Of a stretch of DNA of 64,000 nt, positions 46,794-58,011 are shown piece by piece. Position 1 is the stretch's first letter; the number at the start of each line of letters is the position of its first letter. Origin of the DNA: Pseudomonas nabeulensis (GTDB lineage: Bacteria; Pseudomonadota; Gammaproteobacteria; Pseudomonadales; Pseudomonadaceae); assembly GCF_004682045.1 (NCBI RefSeq), contig NZ_QUZT01000008.1, positions 62,001 to 126,000 on the forward strand. Reading direction: 5' to 3'. The position numbers were made by a program, and so were the translations under genes. Under the pieces are notes generated by a model that had not been told where the DNA came from, did not search any database, and was given only the letters and a program-made list of their open reading frames with translations.

Positions 46794-47618
46794 TCAGCCG
46801 CCAAGTTCGCTGAAACCTGTGAGGAAGTGTGGCCCGATGAAACGATCCGGCAGTTCGAACTCGTCGCGGTACTCCACATCCACCAGATACAAGCCGAATG
46901 GATGCGCCGTCACCCCACCCGTACGACGGATGCGGCTCTCCAGCACTTCCCTGGCCCATTCGACCGGACGCTCACCCGTGCCAATGGTCATCAGGACGCC
47001 CGCGATATTGCGCACCATATGGTGCAGGAAGGCACCCGCGCGGATATCCAGCACGATCATCTTGCCGTGACGGGTGACGCGCAAATGATGAACTTCCTTG
47101 ATCGGCGACTTGGCCTGGCACTGGCCCGCGCGGAAGGCGCTGAAATCGTGCACACCCACCAGATGTTGCGCGGCTTCGGCCATGCGCTCGGCATCGAGCG
47201 GGCGGTGGTTCCAGGTGATTTCTTCGTTGAGGTGCGCCGGGCGGATCTGATCGTTATAGATCACATAGCGATAACGTCGGGCGATCGCCTTGAAGCGCGC
47301 ATGAAAGTGCGCAGGCATGACCTTGGCCCAACTGACGCTGACATCATGGGGCAGATTGATATTGGCGCCCATCACCCACGCTTTCATGGAGCGCTCGGCC
47401 TGGGTGTCGAAGTGCACCACTTGGCCGCACGCATGCACACCGGCATCGGTACGTCCGGCGCACATCAGTGACACCGGAGAATCAGCGACTTTCGACAGGG
47501 CGTTTTCCAGGGTTTCCTGCACGGTCAACACGCCGGACGCCTGGCGCTGCCAGCCGCGATAGCGCGAACCTTTGTATTCCACGCCCAAGGCGATGCGGTA
47601 AAAGCCTGCGGCCGCCAT
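46794..47618 (-). CDS. truA: tRNA pseudouridine(38-40) synthase
   Basis: A 274-residue enzyme that modifies positions 38-40 of the tRNA anticodon stem. The catalytic Asp is in [11 protein letters not shown] (near residue 53), and Y-R-Y-V-I-Y-N is a further family mark. The start is uncertain: the ATG at 47618 gives an N-terminus like E. coli TruA, but in-frame TTG codons at 47645 and 47675 would add 9 or 19 residues. It lies between fimV and trpF. Confidence 0.94.
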   Translation of the reverse strand: MAAAGFYRIALGVEYKGSRYRGWQRQASGVLTVQETLENALSKVADSPVSLMCAGRTDAGVHACGQVVHFDTQAERSMKAWVMGANINLPHDVSVSWAKVMPAHFHARFKAIARRYRYVIYNDQIRPAHLNEEITWNHRPLDAERMAEAAQHLVGVHDFSAFRAGQCQAKSPIKEVHHLRVTRHGKMIVLDIRAGAFLHHMVRNIAGVLMTIGTGERPVEWAREVLESRIRRTGGVTAHPFGLYLVDVEYRDEFELPDRFIGPHFLTGFSELGG

Positions 47619-47742
47619 TTCGGCGGCCGCGTTATCTATGTTTGCCAAGAACTGAGTGCCTGATGAGTTGCGCAAAGGCGGGCATTATAAAGGCGGCTGA
47701 CGCATGACGGGCGCTTTTGTTGCAGGTTGACGCAGTCGTCCG

Positions 47743-50214
47743 TTAGATACGACCGAGCATTTCCTTGGCCTCGCCGCGCTGGGTTTCATCACCCTCGGTC
47801 AACACTTCGGACAAGATATCCCGCGCACCGTCCGCATCGCCCATATCGATATAGGCCTGAGCCAAATCGAGCTTGGTGGCAACCTCATCGGTCCCCGACA
47901 GAAAATCAAACTCCGACTCATCCCCACCCTGCGCCGCGTCTTCTGCGGTAAAGGATGGCTCGATGGACGGATGCTCCAGGCTCTGGGACAGGCGATCCAG
48001 CTCAGCGTTGACATCATCCAGTTCCGAGGCAAAGGCATCGGGCTTGGCAGCCGCTTCCGGCTCGTCCGCCAGGGACAGGTCAAAATCTTCCGGCAATTCG
48101 AAATCATCCAACGCGGCCGGGGCCAACGTCGGCGGCTCGACAGCCGGCACATCATTCACCGGCACTTCCAGACCCGAGAGAAAATCATCATCCGATTGCG
48201 TCGACGTCGGCGCATCCAGCTGCAGGTCCAGGTCGAAGTCCGACAGGTCATCCGGGGCCGCACTGGCTTCGGTCTGCTGTTGCAGAAGCGACTCGAACGT
48301 CTGCTGATCGTCTTTGACGTCGGCCGGTGAAACGGCTTCCAGTTCATCAAGGCTCAAATCGAAATCCGTGTCTGCGGGCTTGTCTTCCAACAGGTCCTTG
48401 ACGTACTGGGCGTCCAATGCAGCAGCGGCAACCGCTGCACTCACGCCTGCCGCCAGCACGGCCATCGCCGGGAAGCGCGATTTGAGCTGCTCGACCTGGG
48501 CATGGTTGTCGCCATTGGCCACCAACTGACGCTCCTGCGTGACAAAACCGTCTTTGTCATTTTGCAGGCCGTAGACCTCCATCAACTTCAAGCGCAGGTC
48601 GCTGCGCTTGGGCTCGCGCTTGATCGCCTGTTCCAGCACATCCGCGGCCTGGTTCAGATGACCACGGTCGATATGGGACTGCGCTTGCGCCAGGGCATCG
48701 CTGGAGTTTTCCGGTGCGACAGCCACTGCCAGCGGCGCCAACACGGAAGCAACCGTCGGCACGACGACAGCGGGCTCAACGACAGGGGCAGGCGTCGGAG
48801 CGGCCGCCAGCTTGACGCTCGGCGGCGGTACTTCGAGGCCCTCGAAGCTGTCTGGCGGCAGGTCTTGGTCGATATTCGGGGTAAATACCGGCTCTTCCGC
48901 CAGCGCTCGCGCCATGCGCAGGTGCTTTTCCTCTTCACGACGGGCGTTGCGATGGCGCGCCCACAACAACAGGAGCAACAGCACCAGCAAGCCGGCCGCG
49001 CCGCCGATCACACCCAGCACAATCGGATTGGTCAGCAGATCGTTGAATTTTCCTTCGGTGGTGTCAGCCGCAGGCGCCTCGGGCTTGACCGGTTCAGCCG
49101 CCGGTGCAACGGGGGCCGGTGGGGCGGCCGAGGCCGGTGCAGGGTCGCCAGCCAACTGAGCGGGTATTGCTGCCGCTGCCGGATCACCCTTTTCAGCCTG
49201 CAAACGCGCCAACTGGTCGTTTTTCAGCTGGATCAGCTTTTGCAGCTTGTCCAACTGGCTTTGCAAATCGGCCGCACGGCTTTTCAGCTCGTCATTGTCA
49301 CGGCGAGTGGTGTCCAGTTGCTCCTGGGTCATCGCCAACTTGTCGCTCAGGGCCTGGCTATCACCAACATTGCCCTTGCCGCCCTTCTTGCCAGCTTCAG
49401 CGGAGACCAGGCTCAGATTGTCCTTGGCGTTGGTGCTCGACGGCGCATTGCCAGGCTGTGTACGCCGGGTCGCGTCCAACTGCTGCTGGCCGGCAGGCTG
49501 GTTGGCAGGCGTACGACGCCCCTGACGCCAGGCAGCGTTCTGCGCAGCCACCTCGGCAATGGCCTGGGACTGGGGCAAGCTGGTCGCCTGCACGTGGTCT
49601 GGCAGGCGCAGGACCTGGCCAGTTTTGAGACGGTTGATATTCCCATCGCGGAACGCGTCAGGGTTCAACGCCTGAATGGCCAGCATCGTCTGCTGGACCG
49701 ACGCGCCATGGCGATTCTTCTCGGCGATTTCCCACAACGTATCGTGAGCGGTGGTGGTGTGCAGGGCAGGCTTGCTGGCAGCGGGCGCTGCCGAGGTCGG
49801 TGCCGGCTGTTCGAACTTCGCCGGGTCGAGCAATACGCTGTAGTCGCGCATCAAACGGCCGTTGGGCCATTGCACCTGTAGTAGGAAACGTACGTAGGAA
49901 TCCGGCAACGGCTTACTGGAAGTGACCTGCACCACACTGCGACCATTGGGGTTGATCACCGGGGTAAACGTCAGGTCGTTGAGAAACGCCTCGCGATCAA
50001 CACCGGCATCCACGAACGCTTGGGACGAGGCCAGGCTCGGCGTGATCTCGGAAGCCGTGAGGCCACCGACATCGAGCAACTCGATTTCCACCGACAACGG
50101 CTGGTTCAACTTCGACTTGAGGGTCATTTCCCCCAGCTGCAGCGCCTGCGCCATACCGGAGGACAGCGCCGAGGCGGCCGCTATTGCTAACACCAGTTTG
50201 CGAACTTGAACCAT
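47743..50214 (-). CDS. fimV: FimV-family cell-pole hub protein
   Basis: An 823-residue inner-membrane protein. A signal peptide ends G-M-A-Q-A-L. The periplasmic part has the N-terminal FimV domain (residues ~22-135) and a LysM peptidoglycan-binding domain (~145-205, with T-L-W-E-I-A-E-K-N). A coiled coil with D-N-D-E-L-K-S-R follows (~290-340), then one membrane helix (near 385), a long acidic cytoplasmic region rich in Asp/Glu with repeated F-D-L-D/S-L motifs, and the C-terminal FimV domain with a TPR-like fold (D-L-A-Q-A-Y-I-D-M-G-D). It organises type IV pili and polar proteins and links to cyclic AMP signalling. Confidence 0.94.
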   Translation of the reverse strand: MVQVRKLVLAIAAASALSSGMAQALQLGEMTLKSKLNQPLSVEIELLDVGGLTASEITPSLASSQAFVDAGVDREAFLNDLTFTPVINPNGRSVVQVTSSKPLPDSYVRFLLQVQWPNGRLMRDYSVLLDPAKFEQPAPTSAAPAASKPALHTTTAHDTLWEIAEKNRHGASVQQTMLAIQALNPDAFRDGNINRLKTGQVLRLPDHVQATSLPQSQAIAEVAAQNAAWRQGRRTPANQPAGQQQLDATRRTQPGNAPSSTNAKDNLSLVSAEAGKKGGKGNVGDSQALSDKLAMTQEQLDTTRRDNDELKSRAADLQSQLDKLQKLIQLKNDQLARLQAEKGDPAAAAIPAQLAGDPAPASAAPPAPVAPAAEPVKPEAPAADTTEGKFNDLLTNPIVLGVIGGAAGLLVLLLLLLWARHRNARREEEKHLRMARALAEEPVFTPNIDQDLPPDSFEGLEVPPPSVKLAAAPTPAPVVEPAVVVPTVASVLAPLAVAVAPENSSDALAQAQSHIDRGHLNQAADVLEQAIKREPKRSDLRLKLMEVYGLQNDKDGFVTQERQLVANGDNHAQVEQLKSRFPAMAVLAAGVSAAVAAAALDAQYVKDLLEDKPADTDFDLSLDELEAVSPADVKDDQQTFESLLQQQTEASAAPDDLSDFDLDLQLDAPTSTQSDDDFLSGLEVPVNDVPAVEPPTLAPAALDDFELPEDFDLSLADEPEAAAKPDAFASELDDVNAELDRLSQSLEHPSIEPSFTAEDAAQGGDESEFDFLSGTDEVATKLDLAQAYIDMGDADGARDILSEVLTEGDETQRGEAKEMLGRI

Positions 50215-50376
50215 AGCCTCATCCTTTGTTTGAACACTCCCCGGCCTGCGAGAAGGTTGGTAACCGCTGCCATATGGCATGGCGAGCCGATAGGTTACCG
50301 ACGCGCTTCTATTCCTGTTTGGGGCCAAGCATAGCGCCTGGGTAGAATCAATCTACAAATTGCCGCCAAGTATCTT

Positions 50377-51387
50377 TTACACAAGGTCTTTTATCAACAA
50401 CTGCGCCAACTGCACGGCGTTAAGCGCGGCGCCTTTGCGTACGTTATCTGACGTCAGCCACAGATTTAGTTCCGCCGGGTCATCCACACCGGCGCGGACT
50501 CGTCCTACATAGACCACGTCCTGCCCCACAGCATCGCCAACCGCAGTCGGGTAATCACCCTCTTCCACCCGCTCTATACCCGGCGCTGCATCCAAAACAC
50601 GGTTCACCGCAGCAAGATCGACCGGCGCGCCCAATTGCAGCGACACAGTCAGGCTATCGCCAAAAAACACCGGGGCTTGAACGCAGGTTGCGGAAATTTT
50701 TAGCAAAGGATTTTCCAGCAGTGCACGCAGTTCGTGTACGAGCCGTTTCTCCAGGGCTGTATGACCCTGGGCATCTGGTGTACCGACTTGTGCCAGCAGA
50801 TTAAAGGCAACCTGACGGTCAAAGAACTTCGGTTCCAGCGGTCGCATATTCAGCAGCTCAGCGGTCTGGCGCGCCAGCTCACTGACGGCTTCGCGACCTT
50901 GGGCCGACATTGCCAGGTTGGCGGTAACGCTGACGCGCTGGATATCCAACATTCCGCGCAACGGCGCCAGCACCACGGCCAGATTGGTCGCGGACGGGCT
51001 TGGACTGCCAACCTGGATAGGCTTTTTCAAACCGCTCAGGACATGCGCGTTAACTTCCGGGACAACCTGCGGCGCCTGATCGGCCGGTAAAGCACCCGAC
51101 AGATCGATCACTGCGCAACCGGCCGCCGTCGCGCGCGGAGTGAAGCTCAGCGTCACTTCAGGCCCGGCCGCGAAAAACGCCAGCTGCACCTTTTTGAAAT
51201 CGAACTCATCCACTTCCTTGACCCGCACGTTCTTGCCGCGAAACGGCACCGAGGCGCCGGCAGAGTTACTGCCTGCCAGCAGATGCAGGGTGCCCACCGG
51301 GAAGTCCAGTTCTTCGAGGATCTGCACCAGGGTTTCACCAACGGTGCCGGTGGCGCCGATCACGGCGATTTCAAAGGTCTGGGTCAT
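50377..51387 (-). CDS. usg: USG-1-like aspartate-semialdehyde dehydrogenase homologue, catalytic Cys absent
   Basis: A 336-residue protein with the ASADH fold and an intact Rossmann loop (G-A-T-G-T-V-G-E-T-L). In true ASADH the nucleophile sits in N-C-S/T (N-C-T-V in the neighbouring asd). Here the same place reads S-P-S-P-S-A-T-N-L, so the cysteine is gone, probably replaced by Pro. It is therefore likely inactive as a dehydrogenase, as proposed for E. coli USG-1. The gene keeps its place between asd and fimV across pseudomonads, so it probably has a conserved non-catalytic role. Confidence 0.88.
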   Translation of the reverse strand: MTQTFEIAVIGATGTVGETLVQILEELDFPVGTLHLLAGSNSAGASVPFRGKNVRVKEVDEFDFKKVQLAFFAAGPEVTLSFTPRATAAGCAVIDLSGALPADQAPQVVPEVNAHVLSGLKKPIQVGSPSPSATNLAVVLAPLRGMLDIQRVSVTANLAMSAQGREAVSELARQTAELLNMRPLEPKFFDRQVAFNLLAQVGTPDAQGHTALEKRLVHELRALLENPLLKISATCVQAPVFFGDSLTVSLQLGAPVDLAAVNRVLDAAPGIERVEEGDYPTAVGDAVGQDVVYVGRVRAGVDDPAELNLWLTSDNVRKGAALNAVQLAQLLIKDLV

Positions 51388-51480
51388 GGGGGCTGCCTCG
51401 GGCATTGCGGGGGGAGCGGCACTTTACCGGGTGGCTGAGGGTGAGGCAATTAAGCCAGGTCTTGTGGTGTGGCTGATGGC

Positions 51481-51574
51481 CTCATCGGGGGCAAGTCGAG
51501 TCGTCGCACCGCCCCTCCCACACTTTGAATGTGTTCGCAGATCAAAATGTGGGAGGGGGCTTGCCCCCGATGAG
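51481..51574. repeat. Hybrid REP pair between usg and asd
   Basis: The right REP is the standard GTGGGAGGGGGCTTGCCCCC. The left one contains the TCGAGTCGTCGCACC version of the stem typical of another pseudomonad REP class, so the pair is asymmetric. It is the main content of the 254-base gap before the asd terminator. Confidence 0.8.
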
Positions 51575-51592
51575 GCCCGAAAGGCCAACAAA

Positions 51593-51623
51593 AAACCCGC
51601 GCCTGTCACCAGAACGCGGGTTT
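51593..51623 (-). terminator. asd terminator
   Basis: AAACCCGCG and CGCGGGTTT pair around a 13-base loop, and TTTTTTGTTG follows on the minus strand. It lies just past the asd stop. Confidence 0.85.
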
Positions 51624-51641
51624 CTTCAATGCCTCAAGCGA

Positions 51642-52754
51642 TCACCGCTCCAGCAAGATCCGCAGCATACGACGCAACGGCTCCGCCGCACCCCACAGCA
51701 ACTGGTCACCCACGGTGAACGCACCGAGGAACTGGCTGCCCATGTTCAGCTTGCGCAAACGGCCCACCGGTACATTCAGGGTGCCGGTGACCTTGGTCGG
51801 GCTCAGCTCCTGCATGCTGATATCGCGGTTGTTCGGCACCAGCTTGACCCATGGGTTGTGCTGGCTGATCAGCCCTTCGATATCGGCAATCGGCACGTCT
51901 TTGTTCAGCTTGATGGTCAGTGCCTGGCTGTGGCAGCGCATGGCGCCGATCCGTACGCAGATACCGTCCACCGGAATCGGGCTCTTGAAGCGACCGAGGA
52001 TCTTGTTGGTCTCGGCCTGGGCTTTCCACTCTTCGCGGCTCTGGCCGTTCGGCAGTTCTTTATCGATCCACGGGATCAGGCTGCCAGCCAATGGCACGCC
52101 GAAGTTTTCGGTCGGATAGGCATCGCTGCGCATGGCGTCGGCCACGCGGCGGTCGATGTCGAGGATCGCGCTGGCCGGGTCGGCCAGTTGATCGGCGACG
52201 GCCGCGTGGGTTGCGCCCATTTGCTTGATCAGCTCACGCATGTTCTGCGCGCCGGCACCGGAGGCCGCCTGATAGGTCATGGCGCTCATCCACTCCACCA
52301 GACCGGCTTCGAACAGGCCGCCCAGGCCCATCAGCATCAGGCTGACGGTGCAGTTGCCGCCGACGTAGTTCTTGGTGCCGGCATCCAGCTGCTGGTCGAT
52401 GACCTTGCGGTTCACCGGGTCGAGGATGATCACCGCGTCGTCCTGCATGCGCAGGCTCGATGCGGCGTCGATCCAGTAACCCTGCCAGCCCGCTTCACGC
52501 AGCTTGGGGAAGACTTCACTGGTGTAGTCGCCGCCCTGGCAGGTCAAAATCACGTCGAGGGTTTTCAGCTCTTCAATGCTGTAGGCGTCCTTGAGCGGGG
52601 CAATATCCTTGCCCACGGACGGCCCTTGGCCACCAACGTTCGAAGTGGTGAAAAACACCGGCTCAATAAGATCGAAATCCTGCTCTTCCAGCATCCGCTG
52701 CATGAGCACGGAACCGACCATACCGCGCCAACCGATCAGACCTACACGTTTCAT
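51642..52754 (-). CDS. asd: Aspartate-semialdehyde dehydrogenase
   Basis: A 370-residue enzyme of the gram-negative type. The NADP loop [10 protein letters not shown] lies near residue 8, the nucleophile Cys in [15 protein letters not shown] (near 135), and [10 protein letters not shown] near residue 270 bears the catalytic His. It makes aspartate semialdehyde for Lys/DAP, Met and Thr synthesis, and is needed for the cell wall. Its length fits the family. It lies downstream of leuB with a 65-base gap. Confidence 0.97.
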   Translation of the reverse strand: MKRVGLIGWRGMVGSVLMQRMLEEQDFDLIEPVFFTTSNVGGQGPSVGKDIAPLKDAYSIEELKTLDVILTCQGGDYTSEVFPKLREAGWQGYWIDAASSLRMQDDAVIILDPVNRKVIDQQLDAGTKNYVGGNCTVSLMLMGLGGLFEAGLVEWMSAMTYQAASGAGAQNMRELIKQMGATHAAVADQLADPASAILDIDRRVADAMRSDAYPTENFGVPLAGSLIPWIDKELPNGQSREEWKAQAETNKILGRFKSPIPVDGICVRIGAMRCHSQALTIKLNKDVPIADIEGLISQHNPWVKLVPNNRDISMQELSPTKVTGTLNVPVGRLRKLNMGSQFLGAFTVGDQLLWGAAEPLRRMLRILLER

Positions 52755-52818
52755 CGCAACTACACCTTGTTAAAAAGTGGGCCGCCTTGCAGCAACAACT
52801 GCAAGCGGGCCCGAGAGA

Positions 52819-53901
<1,083 letters not shown>

Positions 53902-53954
53902 GGGTTCCTCATTTCATCAAGCGACCCGCCCGTGGGCAGGTCGGGAAAAATTGA

Positions 53955-54719
53955 TCAGCGCTCGGCGAACACCACCAGCACGTCGGTGCTGAAGGTGCCG
54001 TCGGCTTGAATTTCGTAGTAGTCGCGCACTTCCTGGCCCATCGCCTTTTGCAGCTCAAGGATCGCCGCGCGCAACACTTCTGGCGTGCGCATGCGCTCGA
54101 CCCACGAGGTGTATTCCAGGCGCAGGCGCTGGCGGCTGCTGTTACGTACGTGCAAACCGGATTCGCTGAGCTGCTGCATCCACTCGGCGGCAGAGTAATC
54201 GCGCACGTGGCTGGTGTCGCGCAGCACTTCGACGGTTTGCAGGTAAGTGTCCAACAGCGGGCTGCCCGGTGACAACACATCCACGAACGCCGCCACGCCG
54301 CCCGGCTTGAGCACGCGGCGCACTTCGCGCAGCGCTACGCCCAGATCGCTCCAGTGATGGGCCGAGTAGCGGCTGAACACGAAGTCGAACTCGCCGTCAG
54401 CGAACGGCAGGCGTTCGGCGGCGCCGTGGACGGTACGGATGTTGTCCAGGCCACGGTCTTTTGCAGCGGCCGCGACGACATCAAGCATCTGTTGAGACAG
54501 GTCGTAGGCGACCACTTCTTTAACCAATGGCGCCACGTGAAAGCTGACATGACCGGCACCGCAGCCCAAGTCCAGCAGTCGCGCACTGCCCTGCCCGGCC
54601 AGTTCGGCCTGTAGCAACGCAAATTCGGTGCCCTGGGCGTGCACGGCACTGCTCAGGTAGGCCGAGGCTTGCTCGCCGAATTGTTTTTGCACGACTTGGG
54701 TGTGGGCGGTGCTGGTCAT
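53955..54719 (-). CDS. Class I SAM-dependent methyltransferase
   Basis: A 254-residue UbiE/Coq5-like methyltransferase. Motif I is L-D-L-G-C-G-A-G-H-V-S-F near residue 48, the acidic residue of motif post-I is in V-A-Y-D-L-S, and motif III-like F-V-D-V-L-S-P-G-S-P follows. The substrate is unknown. It stands between leuD and leuB in pseudomonads generally (here 53 bases above leuB), so it is probably carried by the leu operon without being a Leu enzyme. The start at 54719 (MTSTAHTQ) avoids a frame extension that is part of a REPIN. Confidence 0.9.
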   Translation of the reverse strand: MTSTAHTQVVQKQFGEQASAYLSSAVHAQGTEFALLQAELAGQGSARLLDLGCGAGHVSFHVAPLVKEVVAYDLSQQMLDVVAAAAKDRGLDNIRTVHGAAERLPFADGEFDFVFSRYSAHHWSDLGVALREVRRVLKPGGVAAFVDVLSPGSPLLDTYLQTVEVLRDTSHVRDYSAAEWMQQLSESGLHVRNSSRQRLRLEYTSWVERMRTPEVLRAAILELQKAMGQEVRDYYEIQADGTFSTDVLVVFAER

Positions 54720-54756
54720 GGTGGTTTTCCTTGGGGGTTGTGTTGTTAGCACTGGC

Positions 54757-54832
54757 CTCATCGGGGGCAAGCCCCCTCCCACATTTGGAATGCGTACCCC
54801 TGTGGGAGGGGGCTTGCCCCCGATGGCGGCGG
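54757..54832. repeat. REPIN between leuD and the methyltransferase gene
   Basis: ATCGGGGGCAAGCCCCCTCC on the left and its complement TGGGAGGGGGCTTGCCCCCG on the right enclose about 22 bases. It lies in the 124-base gap and could form a stabilising hairpin within the leu mRNA. Confidence 0.9.
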
Positions 54833-54843
54833 TCCTGCCTACA

Positions 54844-55485
54844 TCAATCGCGAAACAACCAAGGCTGGCTCGCCCGGTGCTTGGCCTCAAACGCTGCAAT
54901 CGCGTCGCCGTCCTGCAAGGTCAGGCCGATGTCGTCCAGGCCGTTGATCAGGCAGTGCTTACGGAATGCATCCACTTCAAAGTGATACACCTTGCCGTCC
55001 GGACGGGTCACGGTTTGCGCGGCCAGGTCGACGGTCAACTGGTAGCCCTCTTCGGCTTCTACCTGCTTGAACAATTCGTCGACTTCTTCGTCGGTCAAAA
55101 TGATCGGCAACAGGCCGTTTTTGAAGCTGTTGTTGAAGAAGATGTCGGCGTAGCTCGGCGCGATGATGCTGCGAAAGCCATATTCTTCCAGGGCCCATGG
55201 CGCATGTTCACGGCTGGAGCCGCAACCGAAGTTTTCCCGGGCCAGCAGTACGCTGGAACCTTGGTAACGTTCGGCGTTGAGTACGAAGTCCTTGTTCAGC
55301 GGGCGCTTGGAGTTGTCCTGGTAGGCGTAGCCCACGTCCAGGTAGCGCCACTCGTCGAACAGGTTCGGGCCGAAACCGGTGCGCTTGATCGACTTCAAGA
55401 ACTGCTTGGGGATGATCTGGTCAGTGTCGACGTTGGCGCGATCCAAAGGGGCGACAAGGCCGGTGTGTTGGGTAAAAGCACGCAT
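54844..55485 (-). CDS. leuD: 3-isopropylmalate dehydratase small subunit
   Basis: A 213-residue subunit with the swivelling domain of the aconitase family. D-T-D-Q-I-I-P-K near residue 21 and [11 protein letters not shown] (near 76) make the substrate site. With LeuC it isomerises isopropylmalate. It starts 10 bases after leuC. Confidence 0.97.
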   Translation of the reverse strand: MRAFTQHTGLVAPLDRANVDTDQIIPKQFLKSIKRTGFGPNLFDEWRYLDVGYAYQDNSKRPLNKDFVLNAERYQGSSVLLARENFGCGSSREHAPWALEEYGFRSIIAPSYADIFFNNSFKNGLLPIILTDEEVDELFKQVEAEEGYQLTVDLAAQTVTRPDGKVYHFEVDAFRKHCLINGLDDIGLTLQDGDAIAAFEAKHRASQPWLFRD

Positions 55486-55495
55486 CGGGTATTCC

Positions 55496-56914
55496 TCAGA
55501 TCAATTCGCGAACGTCGATGAAACGACCGTTGACGGCAGCCGCAGCAGCCATGGCCGGGCTGACCAGGTGGGTACGCCCACCGGCGCCCTGACGCCCTTC
55601 GAAGTTACGGTTGGACGTGGACGCGCAATGCTCGCCCGACTCCAAACGGTCCGGGTTCATCGCCAGGCACATGGAGCAGCCCGGCTCACGCCATTCAAAA
55701 CCGGCTTCGAGGAAGATCTTGTCCAGGCCTTCGGCTTCGGCTTGCGCTTTGACCAGGCCCGAACCTGGCACCACGATGGCTTGCTTGATGGTCGACGCCA
55801 CTTTGCGGCCTTTGGCGATCACCGCGGCGGCGCGCAGGTCTTCGATGCGCGAGTTGGTGCAGGAACCGATAAACACCCGATCCAACTGAATGTCGGTGAT
55901 CGCCTGGTTGGCCTGCAAGCCCATGTACTTCAAGGCGCGCTCGATGGAACCGCGTTTGACCAGGTCGGCTTCTTTCGCCGGGTCCGGCACATTCTGGTCG
56001 ACGGCCAACACCATTTCCGGCGAGGTGCCCCAGCTGACTTGCGGCTTGATTTCAGCCGCGTCGAGTTCAACCACAGTGTCAAACACCGCGTCGGCATCGG
56101 ACACCAGGTCCTTCCACGCTTCGACAGCGGCGTCCCAGTCAGCGCCTTGCGGCGCGAATGGACGACCCTTGACGTATTCGACGGTTTTTTCGTCCGCCGC
56201 CACCATGCCCACGCGGGCACCGGCTTCGATGGACATGTTGCAGATGGTCATGCGGCCTTCGATGGACAGGTCGCGAATCGCACTACCCGCGAATTCGATG
56301 GCATGGCCGTTACCGCCGGCGGTGCCGATCTTGCCGATCACGGCGAGGACGATGTCCTTGGCGGTCACGCCAAACGGCAAGGTGCCCTCGACCGACACCA
56401 ACATGTTCTTCATTTTCTTGGCGACCAGGCACTGGGTGGCGAACACATGCTCCACCTCGGAGGTGCCGATGCCGTGGGCCAAGGCGCCGAAGGCACCGTG
56501 GGTCGAGGTGTGGGAGTCACCGCAGACCACGGTCATGCCTGGCAGGGTGGCGCCCTGCTCCGGGCCGATCACGTGGACGATGCCCTGGCGCACGTCGTTC
56601 ATCTTGAATTCGGTGATGCCGTATTCGTCGCAATAGTCGTCGAGGGTTTGCACCTGCAAACGCGAGACCGTGTCGACGATGGCGTCAATGCCGCCCTTAC
56701 GCTCCGGGGTGGTCGGCACGTTGTGGTCCGGCGTGGCGATGATGGAGTCGACCCGCCATGGCTTGCGCCCGGCCAGACGCAGGCCTTCGAACGCTTGGGG
56801 CGAGGTCACTTCATGGATGATGTGACGGTCGATATAGATCAGCGACGAACCATCGTCGCGCCGTTTCACTTCATGGGAATCCCAAAGCTTGTCGTAAAGC
56901 GTCTTGCCGGCCAT
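55496..56914 (-). CDS. leuC: 3-isopropylmalate dehydratase large subunit
   Basis: A 472-residue Fe-S enzyme. The 4Fe-4S cysteines are in I-G-S-C-T-N-S-R (near 345) and G-C-S-M-C-L-A (near 405). The start at 56914 (MAGKTLYDK) is the usual one. It is the first gene of the leu block, divergent from a LysR regulator. Confidence 0.97.
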   Translation of the reverse strand: MAGKTLYDKLWDSHEVKRRDDGSSLIYIDRHIIHEVTSPQAFEGLRLAGRKPWRVDSIIATPDHNVPTTPERKGGIDAIVDTVSRLQVQTLDDYCDEYGITEFKMNDVRQGIVHVIGPEQGATLPGMTVVCGDSHTSTHGAFGALAHGIGTSEVEHVFATQCLVAKKMKNMLVSVEGTLPFGVTAKDIVLAVIGKIGTAGGNGHAIEFAGSAIRDLSIEGRMTICNMSIEAGARVGMVAADEKTVEYVKGRPFAPQGADWDAAVEAWKDLVSDADAVFDTVVELDAAEIKPQVSWGTSPEMVLAVDQNVPDPAKEADLVKRGSIERALKYMGLQANQAITDIQLDRVFIGSCTNSRIEDLRAAAVIAKGRKVASTIKQAIVVPGSGLVKAQAEAEGLDKIFLEAGFEWREPGCSMCLAMNPDRLESGEHCASTSNRNFEGRQGAGGRTHLVSPAMAAAAAVNGRFIDVRELI

Positions 56915-57054
56915 CAGTCGGTCCTCATCATCGGTGCTTCTATACGCCGGGCTTTTCAATAACCCTTTGGCTTGTGAGGCTGATGGTATGGCGCTACATT
57001 AAATAACTCAAATTCATATTTTTTATGCTTTGGATTACCAACTGGAATACAACA

Positions 57055-57945
57055 ATGGACCTGGCCAACCTCAATGCTTTTATCGCTATCGCCGAGACCG
57101 GCAGCTTCTCCGGTGCCGGCGAACGCCTGCACCTGACCCAACCGGCCATCAGCAAGCGCATCGCCGGCCTGGAGCAACAATTGAAGGTGCGCCTGTTTGA
57201 TCGCCTGGGCCGTGAAGTCGGCCTGACCGAGGCCGGGCGCGCCTTGCTGCCACGGGCTTATCAGATTCTGAACGTGCTGGACGACACGCGTCGCGCCCTC
57301 ACCAACCTTACCGGCGAAGTCAGCGGGCGCCTGACCCTGGCCACCAGCCACCATATTGGCTTGCACCGCCTGCCCCCGGTGCTGCGTACGTTTACCCGGG
57401 AATACCCCAACGTCGCCCTGGATATTCAGTTTCTCGATTCGGAAGTGGCCTACGAAGAAATCCTCCACGGCCGCGCTGAAGTGGCGGTGATCACCCTGGC
57501 ACCCGACCCTCATCATTTGGTGCGCGCCACCCCGGTATGGGATGACCCGTTGGATTTTGTCGTCGCACCGGAACACAGCCTGACCCTCAATGGCACCGTG
57601 ACGCTGGCCGATATTGCCGGGCACCCGGCGGTTTTCCCCGGCGGGAACACCTTTACGCACCATATTGTCAGTCGACTGTTCGAAGCCCAGGGCCTTACGC
57701 CGAATATCGCGATGAGCACTAACTACCTGGAAACTATCAAGATGATGGTGTCTATCGGCCTGGCCTGGAGCGTGCTGCCGCGCACCATGCTCGATGATCA
57801 AGTGGCAAGTATCGCTTTGCCGGGCATACAGCTCAGTCGCCAGCTAGGCTATATCGTGCACACCGAAAGGACGCTGTCGAACGCTGCGCGGGCTTTCATG
57901 AGCCTATTGGATGCACAGGTCGATCTGCCAGGGATACCGGCATGA
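57055..57945 (+). CDS. LysR-family regulator divergent from leuC
   Basis: A 296-residue regulator. The N-terminal HTH (N-A-F-I-A-I-A-E-T-G-S-F-S-G-A-G-E-R-L-H-L-T-Q-P-A-I-S-K-R-I) is followed by a typical effector-binding domain. The start at 57055 is chosen at MDLANL. The 140-base divergent gap to leuC and the conserved synteny suggest that it controls leuC-leuD, possibly with a leucine precursor as inducer; this is inferred. Confidence 0.93.
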   Translation: MDLANLNAFIAIAETGSFSGAGERLHLTQPAISKRIAGLEQQLKVRLFDRLGREVGLTEAGRALLPRAYQILNVLDDTRRALTNLTGEVSGRLTLATSHHIGLHRLPPVLRTFTREYPNVALDIQFLDSEVAYEEILHGRAEVAVITLAPDPHHLVRATPVWDDPLDFVVAPEHSLTLNGTVTLADIAGHPAVFPGGNTFTHHIVSRLFEAQGLTPNIAMSTNYLETIKMMVSIGLAWSVLPRTMLDDQVASIALPGIQLSRQLGYIVHTERTLSNAARAFMSLLDAQVDLPGIPA

Positions 57946-58011
57946 AGCTGTGCGGCCTCAAGGTCTGAATAAAACCGCGCCTTACGCCCATCGAGCCAAG
58001 GCCCTTTGCTA

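Noticed and set aside
48502..49881. 459-codon open frame opposite fimV
   Set aside because: Arg/Gln/Gly-rich shadow of fimV without domain motifs or ribosome-binding site.
57961..58011. Intergenic gap as part of the EAL gene (earlier start)
   Set aside because: An in-frame stop lies close upstream of 58006, so only the TTG or ATG starts are possible.
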